Shown: positions 27,082 through 35,585 of the stretch, piece after piece
Numbering within the stretch: the stretch's first letter is position 1
How the letters are laid out: each line of letters opens with the position of its first letter
Source of the DNA: Spirosoma endophyticum
Lineage (GTDB): Bacteria; Bacteroidota; Bacteroidia; Cytophagales; Spirosomataceae
DNA length: 64,000 nucleotides
NCBI RefSeq assembly: GCF_900112365.1
Contig: NZ_FOLQ01000002.1
Coordinates: 744,001-808,000, forward strand
Reading direction: 5' to 3'
The notes under the pieces: model-generated
The model's input: the letters and a program-made list of their open reading frames with translations, nothing else
Databases searched by the model: none
What the model was told of the DNA's origin: nothing
Program-made: the position numbers and the translations under genes

Positions 27082-29946
27082 TTACTTAATAATATAAATG
27101 GGAAAATCGTTGATATCGGCCGTGTTATAGGTACGTGGATGCTGGGTGCCGCCCGTGAGTTCTTTCACCCGCTGGGTAATATAAGCATCCAGTTCTTTCG
27201 TGTAAATCACACCGTTGTGGTCATAATCAGCTTTGCCGTCGAGACCATCGAGCAGCGCTTTGGTAAAAGCACCATGCTTCCATTCGTCGGATTCCTGCGA
27301 TTTTTCGTTGCCGGTCGAGGACGCAAACACGGTAGCTCCAACACCCGCTGAGGTAAAATCACGGACGACTTCATCCATCGACGTCGTCAGAGCCCGCGTT
27401 GCCACCTGGGTTTTGCCGAAACTTCCACTGTGGCAGGCATCCAGGAAAACAAGGACTTTACAGGGCATATTTTCGATAGAATGGCGGATGTCCTCGTCAC
27501 GAATGGCGGTTGCTTCCAGGTTATCGAGTTCCACATCGCTGGGAACAATATAGAAATCCTTGCCGGTGCCGTTGACGCCATGGGAAGCAATGCTGATGAT
27601 AGCCATATCGTTCTGCGTCACGTCGCGGGTCAGTTTCTGAAGGGCCTTTCTTATCTCGCGGGCGGTCGCTTTTTCATTGGTCAGCGTAGTCACTTTCACC
27701 TCATTGAACAAACCGCCCTTTTGGCCTAACAAACTGGCACTGAGCGCGTCCGCGTCTTTGTCGGCATAATGTAGGCTAACGCTGGGATCATTATATTTCG
27801 AGATGCCAATGGCCAGAACATAGAGTGTGCGGTTGTTGATCGCTTTCTTCACGGCTGGTACGTAGGTAATGAGTTTGCGTTCGGAAAGTGCCTCCGCATC
27901 TTTGTTCTTGGCAAATATTCGAAGTTCGTTATCGCCCTCCAGCAGCTTTATCGTCCGTTCGACGGCTGTAGCTTTGGCGGTACTGCCGGTTTTCAGGCCC
28001 CGCTCTTCGGCTACAGGCCGGCCATTGAGCAGCACCTTAATCTGATCGACCGCAGTTTCTGACAACACTTCGGCCCGAAGGGTGAACAGCTCGGTTGAGA
28101 CGACCACTTCAGCCGTGGGTTCGATCCAGCGAAATTGCGGGGGCGACATGGCTTTGATATCCCGTCTCTTTTCGTTGACAGCCACTAGGGAAGCCTCTAA
28201 ATTACCCGTCTCCAGCACTTTCTGGATCAATTCGGGATTGTAAAAAGCTTCCCGATAGTTGGCAACGGGATAATAGTCGGCGTTTGACAGAGCGCCCCGA
28301 TTCACTAACCACCCGATGTATTTTTCGCCATCGGGAGAGGCATCGTAATAGCCGGTAGGGTGCCACATCACCCACTCGCCATCCGTACCAATGAATAGAC
28401 TGGCCAGCGGTTCCGTGAGTTTACTTGTCAGGAAGCTGGCGGTGTTCCAGATACGTATCGTCTGGTCGGCGGAACCGGATACGAGTCGCTTTCCATCGGC
28501 AGACGCCCCCAGTCCCCAGATTTCGTCCTGATGACCCCGTAGCTGGGCAACTTCCTGCCCCTTCAGGTTATAGGCTTTCAGAACACCCTTGGCCCCGCCC
28601 GACAGGAACAGTTTACCATCCGGTAGAAAACCCCACACATTATGACGAAATCCGTCCGTGTCGTCGCGCCGGATCGTGGCTACCGCTTTGCCTTTATGCA
28701 TCAGGGTCAGCAGTTTAGCTTCGCCCGTGCCGTCGGAATCCGTAACCAAGCTGTAGTCGCCGGACGCAACGGGTAACTGACCAAACTTCTCAACCGGCGT
28801 TACGGCCGTAATTCCCTGATTTTTCCAGTCAAACACACTGGTCAGGGTCGATTGTCCGCGTTCGTCGGTGTACGTATTCGCGTAGCCAATTCGGGTGCCA
28901 TTCAACCCTACACCCCAGTTAATGCGGCCTTTGCCCCCTAATTCACTCAGCAGTTTTCCACCGCCTTTATCGTTGGCTTGCCAGACCAGTAGTTCCTGGT
29001 TGTAGCCTCCCGCCGTTACAATCATGTCGTTGGATAAAAAAGCCACGGCTTTTGCCGTATTGAGGTTTTTACCGAACGTAGCGATTTTTACGAATGTAGT
29101 ATCCCGAAGACTCTGGTATACATTGCTGGCGGCATTGCCGCCGTAGATGCCACAAATGACACGCTGCCCGTTGGGCGACACAGCTAAGCCAAGCGGCACG
29201 GTGCCATTCTGAATCCGTTGTCGCTCGGTCAGTTGATTGTCCAGCACCAGTAGTTCACCGTCGGCATTTCCCACCAATATGCGCGCCAGAGCGGGGGAGT
29301 AGACAACCGATTCCAGCGTAGCTTTACCATCGCTGCGCCGAAGTAATTTACCGTCCGATTTCCGCCAGAGGCAGATTTTCTGGTCCTGGCCAACGCTCAC
29401 AATCCGGTCGCCAAACGTACAGACGCCCCGTACTTCGCTGGTATGACCCACCAGCGACCGTACGAGTTTCCTGGTCTTCATGGACCAGATCGCTACCGTT
29501 TGATCGGCGGCTCCGGAAATCAATTCCTGCCCATCGGAGGTGAACGCCAATGTCAAAACCACATCCCGATGTACGCCCTGAAGCAAGCCAATCAGCTTAC
29601 GCGAGGGAAAATCGTAGATGCGGATGATGCCCACCGAATCCGGTGCGGAGCCAAGCCAGCCCCCAGCCGCCAGTAGTTTGTTGTCCGGCGAAAGCGCCAG
29701 CGTGTAGATTTTACCGGCGTTATCCGCGCCGGTTTGTCCCCGGATTTCCTCCGCTACGTTGCCGGTCTGCGCGTTCCAGAGTTTAATGGTTTTATCCTCA
29801 CCGGCCGACAGCAGATATTTGCCATCCAGCGTCGTTAGTACCTGCCGGACAGACGCTTTGTGCCCGCCCGTATTAATGTCCAGTTGCTGGGCACCGACAC
29901 GTGTAACCAGCAGGCTTAGCAACAGTAGAAGGATATTGTCTTTCAT
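27082..29946 (-). CDS. Exported WD40-repeat protein with C-terminal caspase-like (peptidase C14) domain
   Basis: A 954-residue protein. It has a signal peptide (NILLLLLSLLVTRVGA), then WD40 repeats to about residue 560 (units such as LVSGSADQTIRIWN), a beta-sandwich linker, and a caspase-like domain. The dyad is visible: His789 in ISIASHGVNG and Cys838 in VFLDACHSGSFG. C14 peptidases of this type cut after Arg/Lys or Asp and act in regulated proteolysis. With a signal peptide the domain would face the periplasm. It lies 15 bases before tssO and 13 after the DUF4384 gene, so it is probably transcribed with them. Confidence 0.88.
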   Translation of the reverse strand: MKDNILLLLLSLLVTRVGAQQLDINTGGHKASVRQVLTTLDGKYLLSAGEDKTIKLWNAQTGNVAEEIRGQTGADNAGKIYTLALSPDNKLLAAGGWLGSAPDSVGIIRIYDFPSRKLIGLLQGVHRDVVLTLAFTSDGQELISGAADQTVAIWSMKTRKLVRSLVGHTSEVRGVCTFGDRIVSVGQDQKICLWRKSDGKLLRRSDGKATLESVVYSPALARILVGNADGELLVLDNQLTERQRIQNGTVPLGLAVSPNGQRVICGIYGGNAASNVYQSLRDTTFVKIATFGKNLNTAKAVAFLSNDMIVTAGGYNQELLVWQANDKGGGKLLSELGGKGRINWGVGLNGTRIGYANTYTDERGQSTLTSVFDWKNQGITAVTPVEKFGQLPVASGDYSLVTDSDGTGEAKLLTLMHKGKAVATIRRDDTDGFRHNVWGFLPDGKLFLSGGAKGVLKAYNLKGQEVAQLRGHQDEIWGLGASADGKRLVSGSADQTIRIWNTASFLTSKLTEPLASLFIGTDGEWVMWHPTGYYDASPDGEKYIGWLVNRGALSNADYYPVANYREAFYNPELIQKVLETGNLEASLVAVNEKRRDIKAMSPPQFRWIEPTAEVVVSTELFTLRAEVLSETAVDQIKVLLNGRPVAEERGLKTGSTAKATAVERTIKLLEGDNELRIFAKNKDAEALSERKLITYVPAVKKAINNRTLYVLAIGISKYNDPSVSLHYADKDADALSASLLGQKGGLFNEVKVTTLTNEKATAREIRKALQKLTRDVTQNDMAIISIASHGVNGTGKDFYIVPSDVELDNLEATAIRDEDIRHSIENMPCKVLVFLDACHSGSFGKTQVATRALTTSMDEVVRDFTSAGVGATVFASSTGNEKSQESDEWKHGAFTKALLDGLDGKADYDHNGVIYTKELDAYITQRVKELTGGTQHPRTYNTADINDFPIYIIK

Positions 29947-29959
29947 AAATATGGCATGT

Positions 29960-31462
29960 CTATTTCAATTTCTGGGTTGTCGTCAGCGTGAGCCAGGTTT
30001 CGGCCCGACGAATGTTGGCCGCATCGCCAGCCCGACGGTTTTTCTGGTTGATCGTTGGGATATCGTCTGTAATGAACGCAAAGCCCGCTTCCTGGTGCAG
30101 GGTTAGTGCCGGGAAGGGTCGTGTGGCTGCGTTGAGTTGCAGCACCTCCGTGCCAAACGGTTCGGTAACGGTGAAAAACTTCTGGATTTTGACGTAGCGG
30201 TTTACGTTCAGCGAATCAACATAGTAGTTATCATCGAGCAGCACATGCTGACCGTCAGCGGTGTGATAGATAAAGCGCAGGTAGCAGGGTTTCGCGGCCC
30301 GAACGTAAAGTTTAAGGGAATCTCCCTCCGTAAACGTTAGCCGACCATTGCCCCGGTTGGTCAGAACCGATACCTCAAAATCGCTTCTGATGCTGTCCTT
30401 TTGCAGGGCTTTCTGCATCGCCACCGCCTGCCCTAAATTGTCGGGTCGCAGCGGTGCTTTCAGTGCCAGTGCTTCGGCCAGCGGTACGTGCTGAACGGGT
30501 ATGGACGTACTTTTCTTCGTTTGCAGATCGGTCCAACTGAGTTGCAGGGCCAGCTGGTCATTTTCATCGGTAAAGGAGCCTTCGATACGTATCGACGCGG
30601 GGTCTACAGGCGGTGTCCGGGCACCGGCGGGCAAATCGGCAGGTGGGGGCAAAACGGTCAGGCCGGGTTGTTCCCGCAGTCGCACGACCAGAAAATTATT
30701 CAACACCTTCGAGAATTGACTGCACAGTCCCGTTTTGGCGTAGGTAAACTTTTCGACCCGTATGGGCCGCCCTTTGGGCAAACCACTCTTCATTGCCAGA
30801 TCAACCAGCGTGGCCAGGGTTTGATGAAAGGTTTTCGGATTGCCTGGGCTTGTCACCGTAACGGCGGCATTTTTATCCGGCAACGGCTTTGGTGACGTAG
30901 CCGTCTCTGGTATTTCCGTAATGCCGATAATGCGAAAATCGCTGAAATAACGGCCTTTATCAACGAAGCCAACCCGGAATTCGAGCCGGTGGCTGGTCGA
31001 TTGAAGCTCGCGATCCATAAACCGACCTTTAACGTTTTTGGTCACGTAGGCGTTGACAAACAGGTTACCCGAGGTCGTCTTCTGAATGGGCGAAAACGTA
31101 ATTTCCTTTGTATTCAGTCGAGTGGTGATACCACTTTTAGGGAACCAGATAATGTGATTGACCGCGTAGCGATCGGCCGGTAGATCATTGCCACTACGTC
31201 GACTTGGTTCAATGTCATTGAACACCAATACCTCGGGTTGCCGGAACACTTTTTTGAACTCCCCAACGTAGTAGGTTTTCCGTTCGTCAAGGTCTTCGTC
31301 GGGGTTTCCAATGGCGTTCAGCCCATCCGAATACCGCTCCAAAAGCTGGATCACCTCCTCATTCGCAGCCTGTTCACGCTCTTTGGGAAATAGCTGCGCA
31401 CAGGCGGATGGCATAGCCAGTCCGTGTAACAGGAGTATCGGTATGAGACGCACTGGGTGCAT
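29960..31462 (-). CDS. Exported DUF4384-domain protein
   Basis: About 500 residues starting at MHPVRLIPILLLHG, which has a signal peptide ending near SACAQ. An upstream in-frame ATG at 31501 would overlap the preceding gene, so 31462 is preferred. The C-terminal third contains DSLKLYVRAAKPCYLRFIYH and VLLDDNYYV, the DUF4384 pattern often found beside caspase-like or kinase domains in surface proteins. The middle has a FlgO/CsgG-like feel (MKSGLPKGRPIRVEKFTY). It sits between the C1 pseudo-peptidase and WD40-caspase genes. Confidence 0.75.
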   Translation of the reverse strand: MHPVRLIPILLLHGLAMPSACAQLFPKEREQAANEEVIQLLERYSDGLNAIGNPDEDLDERKTYYVGEFKKVFRQPEVLVFNDIEPSRRSGNDLPADRYAVNHIIWFPKSGITTRLNTKEITFSPIQKTTSGNLFVNAYVTKNVKGRFMDRELQSTSHRLEFRVGFVDKGRYFSDFRIIGITEIPETATSPKPLPDKNAAVTVTSPGNPKTFHQTLATLVDLAMKSGLPKGRPIRVEKFTYAKTGLCSQFSKVLNNFLVVRLREQPGLTVLPPPADLPAGARTPPVDPASIRIEGSFTDENDQLALQLSWTDLQTKKSTSIPVQHVPLAEALALKAPLRPDNLGQAVAMQKALQKDSIRSDFEVSVLTNRGNGRLTFTEGDSLKLYVRAAKPCYLRFIYHTADGQHVLLDDNYYVDSLNVNRYVKIQKFFTVTEPFGTEVLQLNAATRPFPALTLHQEAGFAFITDDIPTINQKNRRAGDAANIRRAETWLTLTTTQKLK

Positions 31463-31481
31463 GAAGAAGACAATTTGTTGG

Positions 31482-32987
31482 TTATCGATGCGTAATTTCA
31501 ACCATGAGCGGCACTACGCTCCCCTTAGCCTGGGCATTGACGGCAAAACCCACGTCGTCGGGTGTATAGCTGATATATCTGGCGGGCATTAGCTCGTTGC
31601 CGAGAGCTGCCCGGATTTTAGCGCTTAGCCCACCGCTGGTCTGACTCATCTTAGCCAGTAACGTGCTGGCGTCGAGCGGTTTCTGTGAATATAAAATTAA
31701 CAGATAATCTTTGCCGGGGTTATTATCCATCCGAATCGCTCCGCTTTCGGAGGGGAACGCCACCGTATTATTTTTCCCCAATAGCGGACTGACATCGTCG
31801 CTGGCAGGCAGAATCTTATGTACTTCTCCGCTTAGATCGGTGGCAAAGGCATATACATAGGCCGGAAAGGCGTTATTGACCAGCATCCGGAATCGCGTCC
31901 CCGACGAATACGCATTTTTCATGCGGTAGGCCACTAGATCCTCCCCAGGGGCCGGGCTGGGAGAGGGTTCGGCCTTTTTTGTTCCCCCATTATCAACCTC
32001 CAGGTTACGGAGCAGGAGCCGACCCGCTGGCATGACCATATTGTCGATCGTTTGAAAGGATACTTTGCCTTGTAACGCTACGGGTCCAACCGGTTCGACA
32101 GTGCTTTCGGTGGCAGCCGCAGACTGGCCTTTGGGTGTTGGATACACCTGAATCGCAAACAGGACGTAGTTCGCCCAGTCGGCGTATTTAACCCAGCAGA
32201 ACCCCCGGTCGCCCCATTTGCTGCCCCAACTGTTCAGCACCCGGAATGCCCCATCTTTCAATTTTTTGTCATCGTAGCCCACTACCACCATCATATTTTT
32301 GTCCATGCTGTCGGCAGGCTTTTCGGCAGGAGCGGGTTCCCAAACGCCCTTCTTCCCAAGGTTATAAAAAGAAGGCGGACAATAGGCGGCCATCAGCACC
32401 GGAAACCCCTCGGAGAGTGCTTTCTTGACCGTTTGAATTTTAACATAGGCGTTCGTTTCATCCGCCTTGAACAAGGTCTGGTAATCGGCAATCCGGTAGT
32501 TGGCAGCCTCGTCGTCGGCGTTGGTAGAGATTTTGATCCCACATTGATACGGCACCGTTTTCAACGTAGCAACGCCCTTTTCCTTGACCAGATCGAGCGC
32601 ATCAAACGCGTTGATCTTACTTTTGCAGTCCATCCCACTTTCGTACTTCAACTGCTCATAAATGTAGGAAGGCGAAAACACCATCTGGGTAATCTGCTGG
32701 GTATTAGTGATGCCGCCCTGAATCGCGGCTATCATGGTGCGCATATGGTAGCTGGTGGCAAAGGCTACCCCCGTCATGTAAGCGCCCTGGTCGCCGGTGG
32801 TGGGTGCGTACTGTTCGAACGAGACGCTGGCGGGCAGATTGGCATAATCCCCTTTAATGAGCAAAGGTTTCGACGCTTGTTTCGTTACCTTTTTTGGGTC
32901 GTAATCAAGCCCGCTCCCTCGGGGCTGGGCGTGCAGGCAGTACGTTAGCAACAACAGGCTTAGGAGCAACAACGGATTGATTTTCAT
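31482..32987 (-). CDS. Exported C1 (papain) family homologue lacking catalytic Cys and His, putative pseudo-peptidase
   Basis: About 501 residues from MKINPLLLLSLLLLTYCLHA (signal peptide). The papain landmark that normally reads QGxYGTCVAFAT is here DQGAYMTGVAFATSY, so the catalytic Cys position holds Gly. The later His region reads KNMMVVVGYDD with no His, while NSWGSKWGDRGFCWVKY keeps the Asn motif. The fold therefore seems kept and the chemistry lost. A DUF4384-like beta region follows (GTRFRMLVNNAFPAYVYAF). An exported binding or scaffold role is likely. It is 13 bases after the gene upstream and 19 before the next. Confidence 0.8.
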   Translation of the reverse strand: MKINPLLLLSLLLLTYCLHAQPRGSGLDYDPKKVTKQASKPLLIKGDYANLPASVSFEQYAPTTGDQGAYMTGVAFATSYHMRTMIAAIQGGITNTQQITQMVFSPSYIYEQLKYESGMDCKSKINAFDALDLVKEKGVATLKTVPYQCGIKISTNADDEAANYRIADYQTLFKADETNAYVKIQTVKKALSEGFPVLMAAYCPPSFYNLGKKGVWEPAPAEKPADSMDKNMMVVVGYDDKKLKDGAFRVLNSWGSKWGDRGFCWVKYADWANYVLFAIQVYPTPKGQSAAATESTVEPVGPVALQGKVSFQTIDNMVMPAGRLLLRNLEVDNGGTKKAEPSPSPAPGEDLVAYRMKNAYSSGTRFRMLVNNAFPAYVYAFATDLSGEVHKILPASDDVSPLLGKNNTVAFPSESGAIRMDNNPGKDYLLILYSQKPLDASTLLAKMSQTSGGLSAKIRAALGNELMPARYISYTPDDVGFAVNAQAKGSVVPLMVEITHR

Positions 32988-33000
32988 AGCTTTTTGGATG

Positions 33001-33525
33001 TTAGCGTTCCTGGACAGCCAGGATATAAATCTGCCAGAAGTCGTCTGCGGGTTTCGCAGCGAAGGGTTGTTTAACAAATGACTCGCGGCTGGCAATAGGC
33101 TCGCCCTTGAAGGTGAAGTCCCTCACATCGTGGTACACCTGGTTGTCGGCAAAGAACTTTTTATCAACACCCTGTTCGAAATTACTGTAATGGTTCAGCG
33201 TCGTACGGTCAAATGCGTAGTGGTGCCGTTGGGTCTGGCAACGCTGGGCGAAATCGTCCAGACTTAATTTTACCTGTTCGCCCTTACGCGGTATGACGAC
33301 AATGTAGCCCGATTCAGAGAATAGCGATTTCCACTGGCCTACCGTGGTCTCTACCGGCGGCCGCTTTCCCGCTTTCCCGCTCAGCCGATTGGCCGAACTG
33401 ACCACCAGCTGTACCTTTTTATAAATGTCCAGACTCCGTGGGTCGGTTGCTACCTGGGCCGGTCGATGGCAGGCTTCATTAAAGAGCGCTAAAGCAGGTA
33501 GGATCATGTAAAACAGGCGATTCAT
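33001..33525 (-). CDS. Small exported protein or lipoprotein, unknown
   Basis: About 174 residues from MNRLFYMILPALALFNEACH. The hydrophobic N-terminus is followed by a Cys (FNEAC), a weak lipobox. The rest is soluble, with no motif recognised. The size and possible lipid anchor recall TssQ, the lipoprotein of subtype iii systems, but I cannot show that. An upstream frame extension overlaps the preceding gene and is not used. It precedes the C1 pseudo-peptidase by 13 bases. Confidence 0.65.
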   Translation of the reverse strand: MNRLFYMILPALALFNEACHRPAQVATDPRSLDIYKKVQLVVSSANRLSGKAGKRPPVETTVGQWKSLFSESGYIVVIPRKGEQVKLSLDDFAQRCQTQRHHYAFDRTTLNHYSNFEQGVDKKFFADNQVYHDVRDFTFKGEPIASRESFVKQPFAAKPADDFWQIYILAVQER

Positions 33526-33562
33526 GGCATGTACTTCCTTGTCCATTTGTGAGATACTAATC

Positions 33563-34177
33563 TTACTTGGTTTCGGCCAGCCGGATGTCGCCCAGGCGAA
33601 GTGTCCAGCGGTGATTGGCATAGAATTCATCCATCAGGTCGGTTAACAGCACCGTCACGTTTTTGGCCTGTTTGTCCTTATACCGGAGTCGACCTTTGGC
33701 ATCCAATCCTTCAAACTGCTGAAAGATCGTGGCTTGTGCTACGTAGTTGCCATTCGCGCTTTTCTGATAATCCCGAATGTAAGCCACATCATAATAGGTG
33801 ATATTTACCTTCTTGTAGGGCAGGGCCTTGAGCCGGAAAAAGTACTGGCGTACAGGCAGGCGCGTTACGCGAACGACCTTACCATTCACGACCCTGGAGA
33901 CTTCAATGGTAGCCGTATCGATAAATAGTTTCTCCGCGTTTTTAATGGCCAGATCACGTAGCGTTTCGTTCTGTTCTTTATCGCCTACGGTGCTGATATA
34001 ATTTTCGAGTTCATTGACTTTCTGGCTGGCCAGCATTTTGAATGAAGCCAATTCCGCGTTGCTCAACGTTGTTTTCTCATCGACAACCTCTAGATTTTTG
34101 GTACGTACCTGCGCCCAGCCGACTAAACTTCCGGAAAACAGGCTACTATAAAACAGGACTAAGGCAAAGCGAAGCAT
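33563..34177 (-). CDS. Small exported protein, unknown
   Basis: About 204 residues from MLRFALVLFYSSLFSGSLVG, with a signal peptide ending near GWAQ. The mature part is mixed alpha/beta (YYDVAYIRDYQKSANGNYVA) with no catalytic motif. It lies 13 bases after the caspase-like gene and 37 before the small lipoprotein-like gene, so it belongs to the same run. A periplasmic structural part is possible; no family is recognised. Confidence 0.65.
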   Translation of the reverse strand: MLRFALVLFYSSLFSGSLVGWAQVRTKNLEVVDEKTTLSNAELASFKMLASQKVNELENYISTVGDKEQNETLRDLAIKNAEKLFIDTATIEVSRVVNGKVVRVTRLPVRQYFFRLKALPYKKVNITYYDVAYIRDYQKSANGNYVAQATIFQQFEGLDAKGRLRYKDKQAKNVTVLLTDLMDEFYANHRWTLRLGDIRLAETK

Positions 34178-34190
34178 GGCTGAGTGGGTA

Positions 34191-35357
34191 TTAATTCCAG
34201 ATTTCCTGAATGGTGACGACCGCGTACCGACTTTCATCCGAATTACGCTGAGATCGGTTCTCGATCAGATTAATTGTTCGTATACGGTTTGCATTAATGC
34301 ATAATCGCTCGATTACCTGCGAAATGGGCTGCACGTCGACAAGTGTCTGATCGATATAAATTGTCACGCGCGCCTGAGGATCGAAGTACCGATAAGCCTC
34401 CTGGAGTCGCTTGAGCCGGGTGGTCGCTGGCACCTGTTCATCGGCCAGATCGTTCAGGTAGTGATTGATAACGTCGATGGCGAGCGGTGGGGGCTTTGCC
34501 GCAGAACTCATTGGCTGCATCGCTGGCCGGACCGGCTGATTCACCGGAGCGATTGCTGTGGTAGCCTGTGATGCCGTCGTGGTTGCCGTCGGCTCTGTCG
34601 CAATCAGGTTGAGCTGGTACAAGGGTGTCTGACGGCCGCGTGGCCCAACGAATGTCATGACCCGGTTTTGGGCGTCGGCCAGCACTTCACGCCAGTTAGC
34701 CGTATTATTGTAATGGACGGCACAGTCGAGGGCGGTCTTAAACGCCTGGGTGTAGTAGCTGCCGTCGGTGGCATCGGCATAGGAACACTCCCCCCGGCTA
34801 CAACTGGCGACCAATACGTCACCCCGTGCCTGCTGGAATAGGGCTCCATATTGCGACACGATCGTTTTCTGGTCTTCGACCACCAGATTTCTGACCAGGA
34901 CTGATCGGGGACGGGCGATGTTATTGCAGCAATCGCCAATGGTCAGACAGAAGCGGGCCTGCTTACTACTTAATTGAGCGTGGAGCTGATCGAGCGCTAA
35001 CGTCGGGCCGCTCATTTTTAACAGCGGCCAATTGCTCAAGCGGTCGGTGGTGGTGTAGCCATGCCCCGTATAGTAGGTCAGTACTACGTCATCGGGTCCG
35101 GGCTTCAACGCTTGTAGATACGTCGTCAGCGCGGCCTGACTGAATTGATTATCCTGTAGAATCGTCAGGTGAACCGTATACTGAATGGCCGCACCAATCG
35201 TGTTAATCTGCGCCTGCATGGTGCGGATGTCTGCCGCACACCCTGAGCCAATAAAATCATCGTTGGTATCTGCCAGGATAAGCGCGTGGAGTGTCTGTCC
35301 GGTTGCATAACCAGACCCACAAAAAAACAGGAACAGCCAGGTGAAAAGTCGATGCAT
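34191..35357 (-). CDS. Exported caspase-like (peptidase C14) protein, first gene of the secretion run
   Basis: About 388 residues from MHRLFTWLFLFFCGSGYATG (signal peptide). A caspase-like fold follows: ALILADTNDDFIGSGC at the first strand, VVLTYYTGHGYTT (catalytic His) and CLTIGDCCNN (catalytic Cys). A Pro/Ala/Thr-rich linker near residue 280 leads to a small C-terminal domain. It heads the minus-strand run and faces the divergent lipoprotein gene across about 230 bases. It has a second caspase relative (27082-29946) in the same run. Confidence 0.82.
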   Translation of the reverse strand: MHRLFTWLFLFFCGSGYATGQTLHALILADTNDDFIGSGCAADIRTMQAQINTIGAAIQYTVHLTILQDNQFSQAALTTYLQALKPGPDDVVLTYYTGHGYTTTDRLSNWPLLKMSGPTLALDQLHAQLSSKQARFCLTIGDCCNNIARPRSVLVRNLVVEDQKTIVSQYGALFQQARGDVLVASCSRGECSYADATDGSYYTQAFKTALDCAVHYNNTANWREVLADAQNRVMTFVGPRGRQTPLYQLNLIATEPTATTTASQATTAIAPVNQPVRPAMQPMSSAAKPPPLAIDVINHYLNDLADEQVPATTRLKRLQEAYRYFDPQARVTIYIDQTLVDVQPISQVIERLCINANRIRTINLIENRSQRNSDESRYAVVTIQEIWN

Positions 35358-35585
35358 AAGAAGGCGGTTTATCGTTGAGCGGGCTTGATATACCAAAAAT
35401 AGCATTCCCCTTCCGACGGTACAGGGATTTTCAATTAAGCGGAAGTATTTGATTCCGCATTTATTTAACGGTTAGCGGTCTACTGCATAACTCTCTAAAT
35501 TTAACCATTTAATTAGAACCCAATGGTTTACCCTTATATGAGTAAAGCTAGTCTGGAAAAATTAGCGTACAGTTTTCGTTGCACC
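35358..35585. promoter_or_regulatory. Divergent intergenic region, likely promoters for both directions
   Basis: This AT-richer gap separates the first gene of the minus-strand secretion run from the plus-strand lipoprotein operon. Promoters for both should lie here. I did not find a convincing TAnnTTTG element, so exact sites are not assigned. Confidence 0.4.
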
